Below are positions 37,421 to 46,238 of a stretch of DNA of 64,000 nucleotides, in pieces. The notes beneath the pieces were generated by a model that did not search any database, had not been told where the DNA came from, and saw only the letters and a program-made list of their open reading frames with translations. The DNA is from Acinetobacter colistiniresistens (GTDB taxonomy: Bacteria > Pseudomonadota > Gammaproteobacteria > Pseudomonadales > Moraxellaceae). How positions within the stretch are numbered: the first letter of the stretch is position 1; the number at the start of each line of letters is the position of its first letter. The DNA lies in assembly GCF_000413935.1 (NCBI RefSeq), contig NZ_KE340377.1, positions 1 to 64,000 of the forward strand. The letters are read 5' to 3'. The translations under genes were made by a program, and so were the position numbers.

Positions 37421-37666
37421 TTAGAGTTTGAATATCACCCATTCATTTGGGCGAGTATCCCAATAATACAATTCTGCGCTGTTTAAATCAGCAAATTTAA
37501 GCCAAAAGTCTTTACCTGATTTATCGGCAAAACCGGTACTGATCAGCAAGGCATCTTCAGTAATTTCCATGATCCAACCCTGATAGCTGGTACCATTGAT
37601 GATGATCTTTTGCTGATTTCCAGACTCTGCAAATTCAACCAGACGTTCAATCAATGCTTCTGACAT
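37421..37666 (-). CDS. Unknown small soluble protein, 81 aa
   Basis: I recognise no family. The protein is short, acidic and without signal or membrane segments. It holds blocks KIIINGTSYQGWIMEITEDA and GKDFWLKFADLNSAELYYWD. The strong pattern of alternating strands suggests a small SH3- or LSM-like beta barrel, but that is only an impression. A good site aggaag precedes its ATG, and that site lies across the stop codon of the M23 peptidase gene, so the two are probably translationally linked. Tag follows in the same direction. Confidence 0.7.
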   Translation of the reverse strand: MSEALIERLVEFAESGNQQKIIINGTSYQGWIMEITEDALLISTGFADKSGKDFWLKFADLNSAELYYWDTRPNEWVIFKL

Positions 37667-37675
37667 TGTAGCTTC

Positions 37676-38212
37676 CTAACGTAAATACGGGTATGGGTTG
37701 ACTGCACCACGCCCTTTGCCATTTAAATAAATACCGTAATGTAAATGTGGAGCGGTATAGCGGGCATTACCTGTATTTCCCACATAACCGATCAGATCAC
37801 CTTTGCGGACATAATCTCCGACATTGAGACCACGTTTATGCCCGTCCAGATGTGCATAATAGTGCCAAGATCCTGAGGGTCCCATGATCCAGATGACTTT
37901 GCCACCTAAATTATTATTACGTAAATCAGCAACTAAGCCTTCGGTTGCACTATACACTTTCGTACCACGTGCTGCCATGATATCTATGCCTTCATGACTA
38001 CGGCCTTGACTGCGGGCAGCGCCCCAAGTGTCGCGTAATTCGTTTCGACTTACACCTTTAACTGGCACAGGCAGGCGGCTGTCTAAACGCATCATTTTGA
38101 GTTTATTCACCTGTTCATTTGGCAAAGGTGTTGGTTTTTTTGGGGCCGTGGTACATGCTGAAATTAAAACGATCAACACACCAAGAACCGTATAGGATAT
38201 CGAATGACGCAC
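37676..38212 (-). CDS. M23-family peptidoglycan peptidase lipoprotein, 178 aa
   Basis: An envelope lipoprotein of the LytM/M23 zinc endopeptidase family. The signal ends at Cys20 in VLISACTTAPKK. The zinc ligands are intact: His73 and Asp77 in SHEGIDIMA and the HLH motif at His156-His158 in PHLHYGIYLNG. An intact site suggests real endopeptidase activity on peptide cross-links, unlike NlpD/EnvC-type activators. The start is a GTG at 38212 backed by aaggag 5 bases away. It lies 37 bases after mutY in the same direction. Confidence 0.92.
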   Translation of the reverse strand: MRHSISYTVLGVLIVLISACTTAPKKPTPLPNEQVNKLKMMRLDSRLPVPVKGVSRNELRDTWGAARSQGRSHEGIDIMAARGTKVYSATEGLVADLRNNNLGGKVIWIMGPSGSWHYYAHLDGHKRGLNVGDYVRKGDLIGYVGNTGNARYTAPHLHYGIYLNGKGRGAVNPYPYLR

Positions 38213-38249
38213 ACAAACTCCTTGCGTTTGAATGACAGCGTTTCGGGCA

Positions 38250-39287
38250 TCAGGCCTGCTGTTTTGCTGTCATCAATTTTTTCATGGCTGTGGGAATGCC
38301 TTTGGCAATCGCGGTTTCTGGACTCAGCCATATGCCATTTAATTCGATACTGAGTTGTTCTTTTTGATCGTGTTCCACGTGGAACAGTTTCTCATGCAGT
38401 AACCAAGTAAAGTGGGTGAAGCTATGGCTAATCTGCAAAGATGATACTTGAGCTTGGAGTTTAAAGTGCTGTTCGATCTGTTGTAATTCGGTTGCCTGCT
38501 CAATAATCGGTAGGCAATACAAGCCACCCCAGAGACCCTGTGCTTCGCGTTGCTGCCACAACCATTCATTACCTGACTGGATCAGGAGGACATTCGCCGT
38601 TTTCACAGGAACAGGTTTCTTGGCTTTCTTGAATGGAAGTTCCTGTTCTAAACCTTGTTGATAGGCCTGACAATGTTGCTGCATGGGACAATATAAACAT
38701 AGTGGCTTTTTCGGGGTGCATACCGTTGCACCCAAGTCCATAATTGCTTGGGTATAATCATGATTGCGCTCTTTTGGGCAGAGATCTTCCGCAATTTGCC
38801 AGAGTGCCCGTTCATGTTGGGGCTTCGATAGATCATCCTCGATGGCAAGAAAACGAGCCAATACACGTTTCACGTTGCCATCCATAATCACACCATACTG
38901 GCGCAAGCCCAGTGACATGAGCGCCCCAGCCGTGGAACGTCCAATGCCCGGTAATTCGATCCATTGCTCTAGCGTTTCAGGGAAGTGACCTTGTTGGCTA
39001 ACAATGCCTGCTGCTTTGTGCAGATTGCGTGCACGGGCGTAGTAACCGAGACCTGCCCAATAGGGCGCGACATCATCCCAACTGGCTTGACCTAAGGTTT
39101 CGACGGTTGGGAAGCGTTCAATAAAACGATCAAAATACTGTAATACGGTTTTGACTTGCGTCTGTTGCAGCATGATTTCTGAGACCCATACTTTGTAGGG
39201 ATCATCGGCCACTTGCCACGGGAGGTCGTGACGACCATGTTGGTCGAACCATGTAAGCAGTGCATCAGAAAATGAGAAATCAGGCAT
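38250..39287 (-). CDS. mutY: Adenine DNA glycosylase MutY, 345 aa
   Basis: MutY removes adenine mispaired with 8-oxoguanine and so prevents G-to-T changes. The helix-hairpin-helix and Gly/Pro-Asp region WIELPGIGRSTAGALMSL and GVIMDGNVKRVL are clear. The [4Fe-4S] cysteines show the C-x6-C-x2-C-x5-C spacing in CTPKKPLCLYCPMQQHC. The C-terminal Nudix-like domain that reads 8-oxoG starts near residue 225. The ATG at 39287 and the length match the family. Confidence 0.97.
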   Translation of the reverse strand: MPDFSFSDALLTWFDQHGRHDLPWQVADDPYKVWVSEIMLQQTQVKTVLQYFDRFIERFPTVETLGQASWDDVAPYWAGLGYYARARNLHKAAGIVSQQGHFPETLEQWIELPGIGRSTAGALMSLGLRQYGVIMDGNVKRVLARFLAIEDDLSKPQHERALWQIAEDLCPKERNHDYTQAIMDLGATVCTPKKPLCLYCPMQQHCQAYQQGLEQELPFKKAKKPVPVKTANVLLIQSGNEWLWQQREAQGLWGGLYCLPIIEQATELQQIEQHFKLQAQVSSLQISHSFTHFTWLLHEKLFHVEHDQKEQLSIELNGIWLSPETAIAKGIPTAMKKLMTAKQQA

Positions 39288-39352
39288 GAATCAGGACAGT
39301 AAAAAGCAGAGGCGTAGTATAGCCGAAATAGGTTTTTTTAGGCGTTAAAATT

Positions 39353-39541
39353 CTATTGGAACATCAACGAGATGCAGGTCGTCAAAGACATAGTGTGAAA
39401 TTCGATGAGAACTTGGCAAGACTCCGTTAAGTTTGCACTGCCCAATTGAAAGCAGAGCAAGGCAGCCAAACAGGCGACATCCATGTCGCCTTGCACAAGT
39501 AGACGTTGTCTAGGATTTAAACAAACTATATTTTTTCTCAA
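39353..39541. repeat. Intergenic dyad element, possible interspersed repeat
   Basis: The 292-base gap 39288-39579 holds no convincing gene. Its core is an inverted repeat aggcgacat / atgtcgcct (39472-39480 with 39483-39491). Further pairs such as caaggc and gccttg surround it. A 62-codon minus-strand frame spans the same bases (39353-39541), but its only support is length. The shape, in a gap between unrelated genes, is like a REP-type element. Nothing similar occurs elsewhere in the window, so the repeat status is inferred. Confidence 0.4.
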
Positions 39542-39579
39542 TTCCGTCCTGATTGGGTTCTTAGAGATAGTTTTTTAAA

Positions 39580-40317
39580 TCACTTTAAATGTTTATCTAA
39601 CAGCTCATACATCGCTTCAAGACTTTGACGCTCTGCTTCTGCGTTATAGCCTAAGTCAACATTATTGGCTTTGGCACGTTCATCTGCGAGTGGATTGCTA
39701 AAACCATGTTTGGCATCTTCAAAAATAATGACTTCATGATCCACTGCGGCATGATGCATTTCCTCACGGAAGCTTGCGACATTGTCCAAGGTAACCATGC
39801 TGTCGAGTTCGCCATGTAGAACTAAAATCTCGGCTTTGACTTTGCCTTTTTCAGCAGGGGCTTTTGGACTTAAGATGGCATGGAAGGTGGCAACGGCTTT
39901 GATGTCTGCCCCCGCACGCGCTAAATCGAGCACCACTTTGCCGCCATAGCAAAACCCAACTGCTGCGAGTTGATCTGCTTTGACCTCTGGTTGAGCCGCT
40001 AAAGCCGCTAAGCCTGCTTGAGCGCGATCAACGATGGTATCTGCATGCTCAAAAGTCTGATTCATCCATTCGGATGCTTGTGGAACAGCGGTCGTTACTT
40101 TCTTGTCACCATACATATCAATCGCGAGGGCAGCAAAACCATGCGCTGCAAGCTCACGAGCACGTTGTTCGGTATATTCATTACGGCCCCACCATTCAGG
40201 TGCAACAATCACACCTGCAACAGGTTGATCAATTGCAGGGACTGCAAAATAGCCAATGAGACGTTGACCATCTGGTGCGGTATATTCGATTTCACGTGTG
40301 TTAATCGGGAAGCTCAT
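39580..40317 (-). CDS. Dienelactone hydrolase-family protein, 245 aa
   Basis: A soluble alpha/beta-hydrolase of the dienelactone hydrolase group. The nucleophile is Cys123 in GFCYGGK, the Asp is in LHGELDSMV and the His is in AKHGFSNP, so the Cys-Asp-His triad of this family is complete. An early block VIVAPEWWGRNEYTEQRARE gives the Glu that tunes the Cys. The true dienelactone substrate belongs to chlorocatechol breakdown, but no such genes surround it. A general esterase role is as likely. The terminator of the next small gene lies just upstream. Confidence 0.92.
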   Translation of the reverse strand: MSFPINTREIEYTAPDGQRLIGYFAVPAIDQPVAGVIVAPEWWGRNEYTEQRARELAAHGFAALAIDMYGDKKVTTAVPQASEWMNQTFEHADTIVDRAQAGLAALAAQPEVKADQLAAVGFCYGGKVVLDLARAGADIKAVATFHAILSPKAPAEKGKVKAEILVLHGELDSMVTLDNVASFREEMHHAAVDHEVIIFEDAKHGFSNPLADERAKANNVDLGYNAEAERQSLEAMYELLDKHLK

Positions 40318-40429
40318 TCTATAATCCTGATCTGTATTTTTAAAATGTATTGATTAAAGCATAAAAAAGAAAAATTGATGACATCATCACCGTAAAAGTG
40401 TTGCTGTCATTGGGAGGGTTTAGACATAA

Positions 40430-40459
40430 AAAAAGAAGAATGCGGAGATTCTTCTTTTT
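40430..40459 (-). terminator. Terminator after the DUF1328 gene
   Basis: A 12-bp stem aaaaagaagaat / attcttcttttt (40430-40441 with 40448-40459) with a 6-base loop. The minus strand continues into TTTTTTATG. Confidence 0.88.
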
Positions 40460-40481
40460 CTTCTTGAGTGCTATTCAGCCT

Positions 40482-40640
40482 CTAGACTTTGCCTCTGGAT
40501 AAGAAACCGACGATTGCTAAAATCACGGCAACCACCAGTAAAATAACGGCAAAATCTTTAGATAAACCTGCCACGCCACCAAAGCCTAATAAGCTAGCAA
40601 TGAGTGCGATTACAGCAAAAATAATGGCCCAACGAAACAT
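40482..40640 (-). CDS. DUF1328 (YtjA-type) membrane protein, 52 aa
   Basis: A tiny inner-membrane protein with two hydrophobic helices: [20 protein letters not shown], then a GGVAGLSKD turn, then [18 protein letters not shown] and a basic end SRGKV. This is the DUF1328/YtjA pattern, common in proteobacteria and of unknown function, often stress-related in expression. The strong site taggagg 6 bases before the ATG fixes the start. Length equals the family norm. A terminator follows, so it is monocistronic. Confidence 0.93.
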   Translation of the reverse strand: MFRWAIIFAVIALIASLLGFGGVAGLSKDFAVILLVVAVILAIVGFLSRGKV

Positions 40641-40826
40641 GTCGTGTCCTCCTATTTTTTCGTTATTTTTTTACTATAGCGCGTGTTTTTTGCACAAAAT
40701 GTGGTGTTTATGTGGTTTAAATGTTCAATTCTTAAAGAGATGTTCAAGCAATTAAGACAGATTGGGCAAGCAGCTCCTCGATGAATGCTATAATCAAAAA
40801 CTCATTTAAAAATTGAAACAACTGGT

Positions 40827-41279
40827 ATGTCCATCGAACTACGTCCTAATTTCTGGAAACAATATTCACTTGATCAGCTGAGCAATGCTGAATGGGAAGC
40901 ATTGTGCGATGGCTGTGGTTTATGTTGCTTAGTCAAGCTTGAGGATGAGGAAACGGCAGAGGTGGCTTATACCAAAGTGTCTTGCAAGTTACTCGACTGT
41001 AAAACGGCGCGTTGCTCGGATTATGCCAATCGCCAGCAACAGGTTCCTGATTGTATCCAGTTGACCCCAGAGCGTCTTGCAACGATCTCATGGTTACCGC
41101 CGAGTTGTGCTTATCGCCGTTTAAGTGAAGGTAAGAATCTACCCTCATGGCATTATCTCAATACGGGCTCGCGTCAAAGTGTGATTAAGGCCAAAAAATC
41201 TGCAGCTGGGCGTTGTATTTCAGAAGTGGAGGTTGATGAGGAGCAGATTGAAGACTACATCGTCCGGTGGATACGTTGA
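40827..41279 (+). CDS. YcgN-family cysteine-cluster protein, 150 aa
   Basis: A cytosolic protein of the YcgN/UPF0260 family with a conserved cysteine cluster: CDGCGLCCLVKLED near residue 29, CKLLDCKTARCSDY near residue 55, and a Cys in VPDCIQL. The cysteines probably bind a metal or Fe-S cluster. The block TISWLPPSCAYRRLSEGKNL, then PSWHYL, is the typical second half. No enzymatic role is established. The ATG at 40827 has only a weak site. It stands alone, facing away from the DUF1328 gene. Confidence 0.92.
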   Translation: MSIELRPNFWKQYSLDQLSNAEWEALCDGCGLCCLVKLEDEETAEVAYTKVSCKLLDCKTARCSDYANRQQQVPDCIQLTPERLATISWLPPSCAYRRLSEGKNLPSWHYLNTGSRQSVIKAKKSAAGRCISEVEVDEEQIEDYIVRWIR

Positions 41280-41386
41280 TTTTTGCAGGCAATGGATAAG
41301 TCGTGCTGATCATAAACACAACACTTTTACAGTATTTTTATTGATTAAACTCCCTAAGATAAATTTTATAAAGAGGGAGAGAAGCA

Positions 41387-42550
41387 ATGAATAAACTGTT
41401 AATGACACCTTTGCTCTGTAGTAGCTTTTTATTTTTGTTGGCCTGTGGTCCAAACAATACCAATTCAAAACCGTCTGAAAATAATACCGCTCAGCAAAGC
41501 TCACCCCAGACACTCAAGCAGACCTATCAACTTGAATCCGTCACTGGCTTAAATGAGCCTTGGGCAATTGCAATTTTGCCCGATCAGCGTTTACTCATTA
41601 CTGAGCGCAAGGGACAATTAAAACTCTTTGATCCAAAAACCAAAACCAGTCTGAATGTTTCAGGTGTACCTAAGGTTAGCTACGGTGGCCAGGGGGGCTT
41701 GGGGGATGTGGTCCTGCATCCTGATTTTCGCAACAATCATCGGCTTTATTTGAGTTACGCCACTCAAGGACAAGCAGGGTATGGGGCGATGATCTCAACT
41801 GCAAGATTGGACTTATCCAATCCTCAGCAACCGAAACTTACGGATTTAAAAGCAATCTGGCAGCAAGTACCGAAGGTTTCTGGACAGGGACATTATGGAC
41901 ATCGAATGTTATTTGGTGCTGATGGCAAACTGTGGGTCAGTTCGGGCGAGCGGCAAAAATTTGATCCCGCCCAAGATTTAAAAAGTAATTTGGGCAAAAT
42001 TCTACGTTTAAATGAGGATGGAACCGCTGCTGAGGGTAATCCTTTTGCTGCACAAGGTGGGGTCACTGCGGAAATCTGGTCACTGGGTCACCGTAATCCG
42101 CTCGGTATGGCATTTGATGAACAAGGACAGCTGTGGGTGGTTGAAATGGGTCCCAAAGGCGGTGACGAGCTGAATCTGATTCTGAAAGGGGCCAATTATG
42201 GCTATCCAAAAGTTTCGAATGGTGATCATTATTCGGGTTTACCGATTCCTGATCATAATACTCGTCCTGAGTTTAAAGCCCCTGAAATTGATTGGACGCC
42301 AGTGATTTCACCTTCCAGTTTGATCATTTATTCAGGTCAGCAGTTTCCTTTATGGCAACATAAGGCGCTCATTGGCGGTCTCTCCTCTAAGGCAATTGTG
42401 GTTGTCGATCTAAAATCTCGACCTGTGCAAGAGGTACAACGACTTGAGATGCAACAGCGCATTCGAGGATTACAACAGGCACAGGATGGTTCGATCTGGG
42501 TAATCGAGGATGGCCCTGAAGCCAGACTACTCAAGTTGAGTGCAAAATAA
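41387..42550 (+). CDS. PQQ-type soluble sugar dehydrogenase (GSDH family) lipoprotein, 387 aa
   Basis: A periplasmic, probably lipid-anchored enzyme of the glucose/sorbosone dehydrogenase family (PF07995), a six-bladed beta propeller. The lipobox is FLLAC with Cys20. Propeller blocks are GLNEPWAIAILPDQRLLITE, GGQGGLGDVVLHPDF, HYGHRMLFGADGKLWVSSGE, LGHRNPLGMAFDEQGQLWVV and GANYGYPKV. Relatives such as E. coli YliI oxidise aldoses using PQQ. PQQ synthesis genes are not in the window. It lies 6 bases before the beta-lactamase gene, so they may share a transcript. The start has ggagag upstream. Confidence 0.91.
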   Translation: MNKLLMTPLLCSSFLFLLACGPNNTNSKPSENNTAQQSSPQTLKQTYQLESVTGLNEPWAIAILPDQRLLITERKGQLKLFDPKTKTSLNVSGVPKVSYGGQGGLGDVVLHPDFRNNHRLYLSYATQGQAGYGAMISTARLDLSNPQQPKLTDLKAIWQQVPKVSGQGHYGHRMLFGADGKLWVSSGERQKFDPAQDLKSNLGKILRLNEDGTAAEGNPFAAQGGVTAEIWSLGHRNPLGMAFDEQGQLWVVEMGPKGGDELNLILKGANYGYPKVSNGDHYSGLPIPDHNTRPEFKAPEIDWTPVISPSSLIIYSGQQFPLWQHKALIGGLSSKAIVVVDLKSRPVQEVQRLEMQQRIRGLQQAQDGSIWVIEDGPEARLLKLSAK

Positions 42551-42556
42551 AAGTGA

Positions 42557-43762
42557 ATGGATAGTGAATGGAAAATGATGAACTTGAATGATATCTCTAA
42601 GACCTCGAAACAGCTGTTGTTCATGACGGGCTTGGTGTGTGCTAGCTCAATGTTATGGGCACACCCGTTGAATGAGCAACAGGTAAAAGCCATCGTGGAT
42701 CAGCAATTTAAGCCTTTGTTGGCACAGTATAACATCCCTGGTATGGCGGTTGCTGTGACCCTGAATGGGCAACATTATTTTATCAATTATGGGCTGGCCT
42801 CTAAACAAAGCCAGCAAGCTGTCAGCAACAATACCTTATTTGAACTGGGTTCAGTGAGTAAGACCTTTAATGCTACTTTGGCAAGTTATGCCCAAGCACA
42901 AGGGCAGTTGTCTTTGTCTGATCACCCTGCCAAGTATTTTCCTGAACTGAAAAATACTGCCGTGGATCGTGCCACCCTGTTGAATCTTGGGACCTATACT
43001 GCAGGTGGTTTTCCATTGCAGTTTCCCGATCAGGTGGTTCAACAGCAGGATATGATTCAGTATTTCCAAAGCTGGAAACCAAAAACCGGCATAGGCGCTG
43101 CTCGCCAATATTCCAATCCAAGTATTGGTTTGATGGGCTATGTCACGGCGCGGGCAATGAAAAAACCCTATGCAGAGCTGCTTGAAAAAACACTGTTTCC
43201 GCAGCTCGGTTTGACCCAAAGTTTTATACAGGTGCCTGAACAACAGATGCCACAATATGCATGGGGATATAAAGCCGATCAAGCCCTGCGTGTTTCACCG
43301 GGAATGTTGGATGCGGAAGCGTATGGTGTGAAAAGTAGCAGTGCCGATATGCTGAGATTTCTGGATGTACAAATCAATCCACAACACTTGAAACAGCCGT
43401 TACGCAAAGCGATTGAAAATACACATGTCGGTTATTTTAAAGTGGGTGCCATGACGCAAGGTTTGGGTTGGGAGCAATATGCTTATCCTGTTAAGCTAGA
43501 GACGTTATTGCAGGGTAATTCAAGCAAAATGGCGTTAGCAAGCCATCCAGCAATTGCAATTAAACGGCCAAAGATTGCCCCAGCCGCCACCTATTTTAAT
43601 AAAACAGGTTCAAGTAACGGTTTTGGCGCCTATGCTGCATTTATTCCAGAACAAAAAATTGGAATTGTGATGTTGGCCAATACCAACTTTCCGAATGAAG
43701 CACGGATTCAGGCCAGTTATACGGTTGTACAACAGCTGCTTCAAACCAATACTGCGCAATAG
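42557..43762 (+). CDS. blaADC: Class C (ADC-type) beta-lactamase, 401 aa
   Basis: A periplasmic serine beta-lactamase that hydrolyses cephalosporins. The three catalytic motifs are intact: Ser99-Val-Ser-Lys102, Tyr185-Ser-Asn187 and Lys349-Thr-Gly351. Blocks FELGSVSKTFNATLASYAQ, QYSNPSIGLMGYV and KTGSSNGFGAYAAFIP match Acinetobacter-derived cephalosporinases. Residues to about 35 are signal sequence ending at WAHP. The true start may be 42557, 42575 or 42578; all keep the same mature protein. It begins 6 bases after the sugar dehydrogenase stop. I see no ISAba1-like element upstream that would drive strong expression, so it is probably an intrinsic, weakly expressed gene. The variant is not one I can name. 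Confidence 0.94.
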   Translation: MDSEWKMMNLNDISKTSKQLLFMTGLVCASSMLWAHPLNEQQVKAIVDQQFKPLLAQYNIPGMAVAVTLNGQHYFINYGLASKQSQQAVSNNTLFELGSVSKTFNATLASYAQAQGQLSLSDHPAKYFPELKNTAVDRATLLNLGTYTAGGFPLQFPDQVVQQQDMIQYFQSWKPKTGIGAARQYSNPSIGLMGYVTARAMKKPYAELLEKTLFPQLGLTQSFIQVPEQQMPQYAWGYKADQALRVSPGMLDAEAYGVKSSSADMLRFLDVQINPQHLKQPLRKAIENTHVGYFKVGAMTQGLGWEQYAYPVKLETLLQGNSSKMALASHPAIAIKRPKIAPAATYFNKTGSSNGFGAYAAFIPEQKIGIVMLANTNFPNEARIQASYTVVQQLLQTNTAQ

Positions 43763-43842
43763 AATGTCGCAGCGATTGCAGATTCAAATTGTAGATTTGG
43801 GTCAGACACAATAGACTAGGGTAAAAGATCATAAAGCCAGTG

Positions 43843-45120
43843 ATGATGTCAGATACGCATATTCCTTTACCTGAACGTTTACGTCCACGTGACTTGTCCG
43901 AAATTATCGGACAAGATCATTTGCTGGGTGAACATGCTCCTTTACGCCAGATGATTGATCAGGGGCATTTGCCTTCAATCATCTTCTGGGGCCCACCAGG
44001 GGTAGGCAAGACCACGATCGCATTGTTATTGGCTCAAGCGGTGGATCGTCCTTTTATCAGCTTGTCTGCGTTAAATACGGGGGTAAAAGAGCTGCGTGAG
44101 GTGATTGCGGAGAGTGGTGATCTGTTAACCCCAGTGGTCTTTATTGATGAAATCCATCGCTTCAATAAATCGCAACAAGATGCGCTGCTGAATGCGGTAG
44201 AGAAAGGCAAAATCACGCTGATTGGCGCAACCACCGAGAATCCATCCTTTGAAGTCAACAGCGCGCTGTTGTCGCGCTGTCAGGTTTATACCTTAAACAA
44301 TTTGAGTGCTGAAGCAATTCAAACGCTACTTAATAAGGCGATTCAAAACGATAAGTTTTTAAAAGAGCGTTTTATTCAGATCGAAGAATACGATGCGTTG
44401 GTGCAATTCGCTGCGGGTGACGCACGTAAGGCACTTAATCTGATTGATCTGATTGCCAGTACTTTTGAGCCTGATGTCGAAAATATCGTGACCAATGCGA
44501 TTGTGGTCAAAGTGGCGCAGCAAAATATTGCACGCTATGACAAATCGGGTGAGCAGCATTATGATCTGGTTTCGGCCTTTATCAAATCGATTCGCGGCAG
44601 TGATCCAGATGCAACGCTATACTGGATGGCACGCATGTTAAAAGGTGGTGAAGATCCGGTCTTTATTGCACGTCGGATGTTGATTGCCGCCTCAGAAGAT
44701 ATTGGCAATTCCAACCCGAATGCCTTATTGCTGGCGGGAGAATGCTTCCGTTCAGTGCAGGCGGTAGGCATGCCTGAAGCACGGATTATTTTGGGTCAAT
44801 GTGCCGTGTATCTGGCCACCAGTCCGAAAAGTAATAGCACCTACCTCGCGATTAATAAAGCGCTGGAGCTGGCTGAGAAAACGGCAAATCTGCCTGTGCC
44901 ATTACACTTACGCAATGCCCCGACCAAGTTGATGAAGCAACAAGGCTATGGGGTCGATTATCTGTATCCGCATAACTATCCAGAGCATTTTGTTCTGCAA
45001 GAATATTTGCCACCTGAATTACGTGGTACCAAGTTGTATGAACGCGCCTTAAACAAACGTGAAGTTGAAGGTGAGCGTTTGCAACAACGACGCTGGCAGC
45101 AGGAACAGCAACAGCAGTAG
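43843..45120 (+). CDS. rarA: Replication-associated recombination protein RarA (MgsA), 425 aa
   Basis: A cytosolic AAA+ ATPase that works at stalled replication forks with SSB. Walker A GPPGVGKTT lies near residue 50, Walker B/sensor VFIDEIHRFNKSQQDALLNA near 92, and sensor 1 IGATTENPSFEVN near 118. The C-terminal MgsA tetramer domain includes RGSDPDATLYWMARML and LRNAPTKLMKQQGYGVDYLY, then PHNYPEHFV. The poly-Gln end is typical. GTG at 43840 and ATG at 43843 and 43846 are all possible; upstream support is weak for each. It is followed by a hairpin. Confidence 0.95.
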   Translation: MMSDTHIPLPERLRPRDLSEIIGQDHLLGEHAPLRQMIDQGHLPSIIFWGPPGVGKTTIALLLAQAVDRPFISLSALNTGVKELREVIAESGDLLTPVVFIDEIHRFNKSQQDALLNAVEKGKITLIGATTENPSFEVNSALLSRCQVYTLNNLSAEAIQTLLNKAIQNDKFLKERFIQIEEYDALVQFAAGDARKALNLIDLIASTFEPDVENIVTNAIVVKVAQQNIARYDKSGEQHYDLVSAFIKSIRGSDPDATLYWMARMLKGGEDPVFIARRMLIAASEDIGNSNPNALLLAGECFRSVQAVGMPEARIILGQCAVYLATSPKSNSTYLAINKALELAEKTANLPVPLHLRNAPTKLMKQQGYGVDYLYPHNYPEHFVLQEYLPPELRGTKLYERALNKREVEGERLQQRRWQQEQQQQ

Positions 45121-45144
45121 TAAGGATTCAACTCGAATCCTTAC
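45120..45144 (+). terminator. Hairpin after rarA, possible terminator
   Basis: A perfect 10-bp stem gtaaggattc / gaatccttac (45120-45129 with 45135-45144) with a 5-base loop begins at the last base of rarA. The tail gggtcattt has no clear U tract, so termination is uncertain. Confidence 0.5.
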
Positions 45145-45224
45145 GGGTCATTTACAGCTTTCCAAAGCAAGTTTTTGAGTGAAAGCGGAATTTTGCTTTG
45201 GTTTAAACGTCTATTTGTATAAAA

Positions 45225-46109
45225 ATGAACGCAAAAAAAGCAACACTGATTGGACTGGTGGCCATCTTTTTATGGAGCTTGATCGTTGCCTTGATCAAGG
45301 ATGTCAGCAGTCATTTTGGTGCAGTCGGTGGCGCGGCCTTAGTCTATACATTGGCTTCAATTTTTCTGTTGTGCTCAGTGGGTTGGACCCGCCTGAAAAG
45401 CTTTCCCAAAGCTTATTTAATTTGGGGCAGTATTTTATTTGTTGCCTATGAGCTTTGTCTGTCACTGTCGATTGGTTATAGCAGTAATAATCGACAAGCC
45501 ATTGAGGTGGGCATGGTCAATTATTTATGGCCCACCTTTACCATGGTCGCTGCGATTTTGTTTAACCAACAGAAAGCCAATTTTCTGATCATTCCTGGTT
45601 TTGCCATTTCTTTGCTGGGGATTGGCTGGGTGTTGGGAGGCGAGCAGGGCTTTGACTTGGCAGGCATGTTGCAAAACATACAGCAGAATCCGCTTAGCTA
45701 TGGTCTTGCCTTTATTGGAACCTTGCTATGGGCGGCTTATTGTACGCTCACAGCGAGAATTGCGAAGGGTGTAAATGGCATCACCTTATTTTTTATGCTG
45801 GTTGCCATCGTACTTTGGATTAAATATCTGTTGATGGGGGGCGGAAGTTTTGATTTCGACGGGTCATCTTCGCTTTCTTTGTTGTTTGCTGCGGCTGCGA
45901 TGGGTTTTGGCTATGCTGCATGGAATGTTGGGATTCTGCATGGCAATGTGACTTTGTTGGCTGGAGCTTCTTATTTTATTCCTGTTTTTTCAGCTCTTTG
46001 TTCAGCAATTTTACTGAGTACCCCATTGACGCTTTCATTCTGGTCAGGTGCCTTGATGGTCTGTTTAGGCTCAATTTTATGCTGGATTTCGACACGGGCG
46101 CAGCGCTAA
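45225..46109 (+). CDS. YddG-like aromatic amino-acid exporter (DMT/EamA), 294 aa
   Basis: An inner-membrane exporter of the drug/metabolite transporter superfamily, with about ten membrane segments in two EamA repeats. The start MNAKKATLIGLVAIFLWSLI, LFVAYELCLSLSIGYSSNNR and QAIEVGMVNYLWPTFTMVAA match E. coli YddG, which exports phenylalanine, tyrosine and related compounds. The second repeat has MGFGYAAWNVGILHGNVTLL, then AGASYFIPVFSALCSAILL. The length is normal. The ATG at 45225 has a weak site. The neighbours do not explain its role. Confidence 0.85.
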   Translation: MNAKKATLIGLVAIFLWSLIVALIKDVSSHFGAVGGAALVYTLASIFLLCSVGWTRLKSFPKAYLIWGSILFVAYELCLSLSIGYSSNNRQAIEVGMVNYLWPTFTMVAAILFNQQKANFLIIPGFAISLLGIGWVLGGEQGFDLAGMLQNIQQNPLSYGLAFIGTLLWAAYCTLTARIAKGVNGITLFFMLVAIVLWIKYLLMGGGSFDFDGSSSLSLLFAAAAMGFGYAAWNVGILHGNVTLLAGASYFIPVFSALCSAILLSTPLTLSFWSGALMVCLGSILCWISTRAQR

Positions 46110-46238
46110 AGGCTGGGTGGCTTGATGCCGTATTTGAGATGCGTCGCTACAGTCACTGTATTTTTGTAAGTGCCCTCTAGACACTGCCGATAAAAGGTCG
46201 CATCATCATTCGCTTATCAAGGATGATCAAGCTCCACC

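Noticed and set aside
39353..39541. 62-aa protein MRKNIVCLNPRQRLLVQGDM and on
   Set aside because: The frame coincides with an inverted repeat, has no good start site and no recognisable domain. I describe the stretch as a dyad element instead.
45121..45224. tRNA-like sequence after rarA (gaatcc arms)
   Set aside because: The gaatcc arms form one simple hairpin; there is no cloverleaf, no anticodon loop and no CCA-type acceptor.
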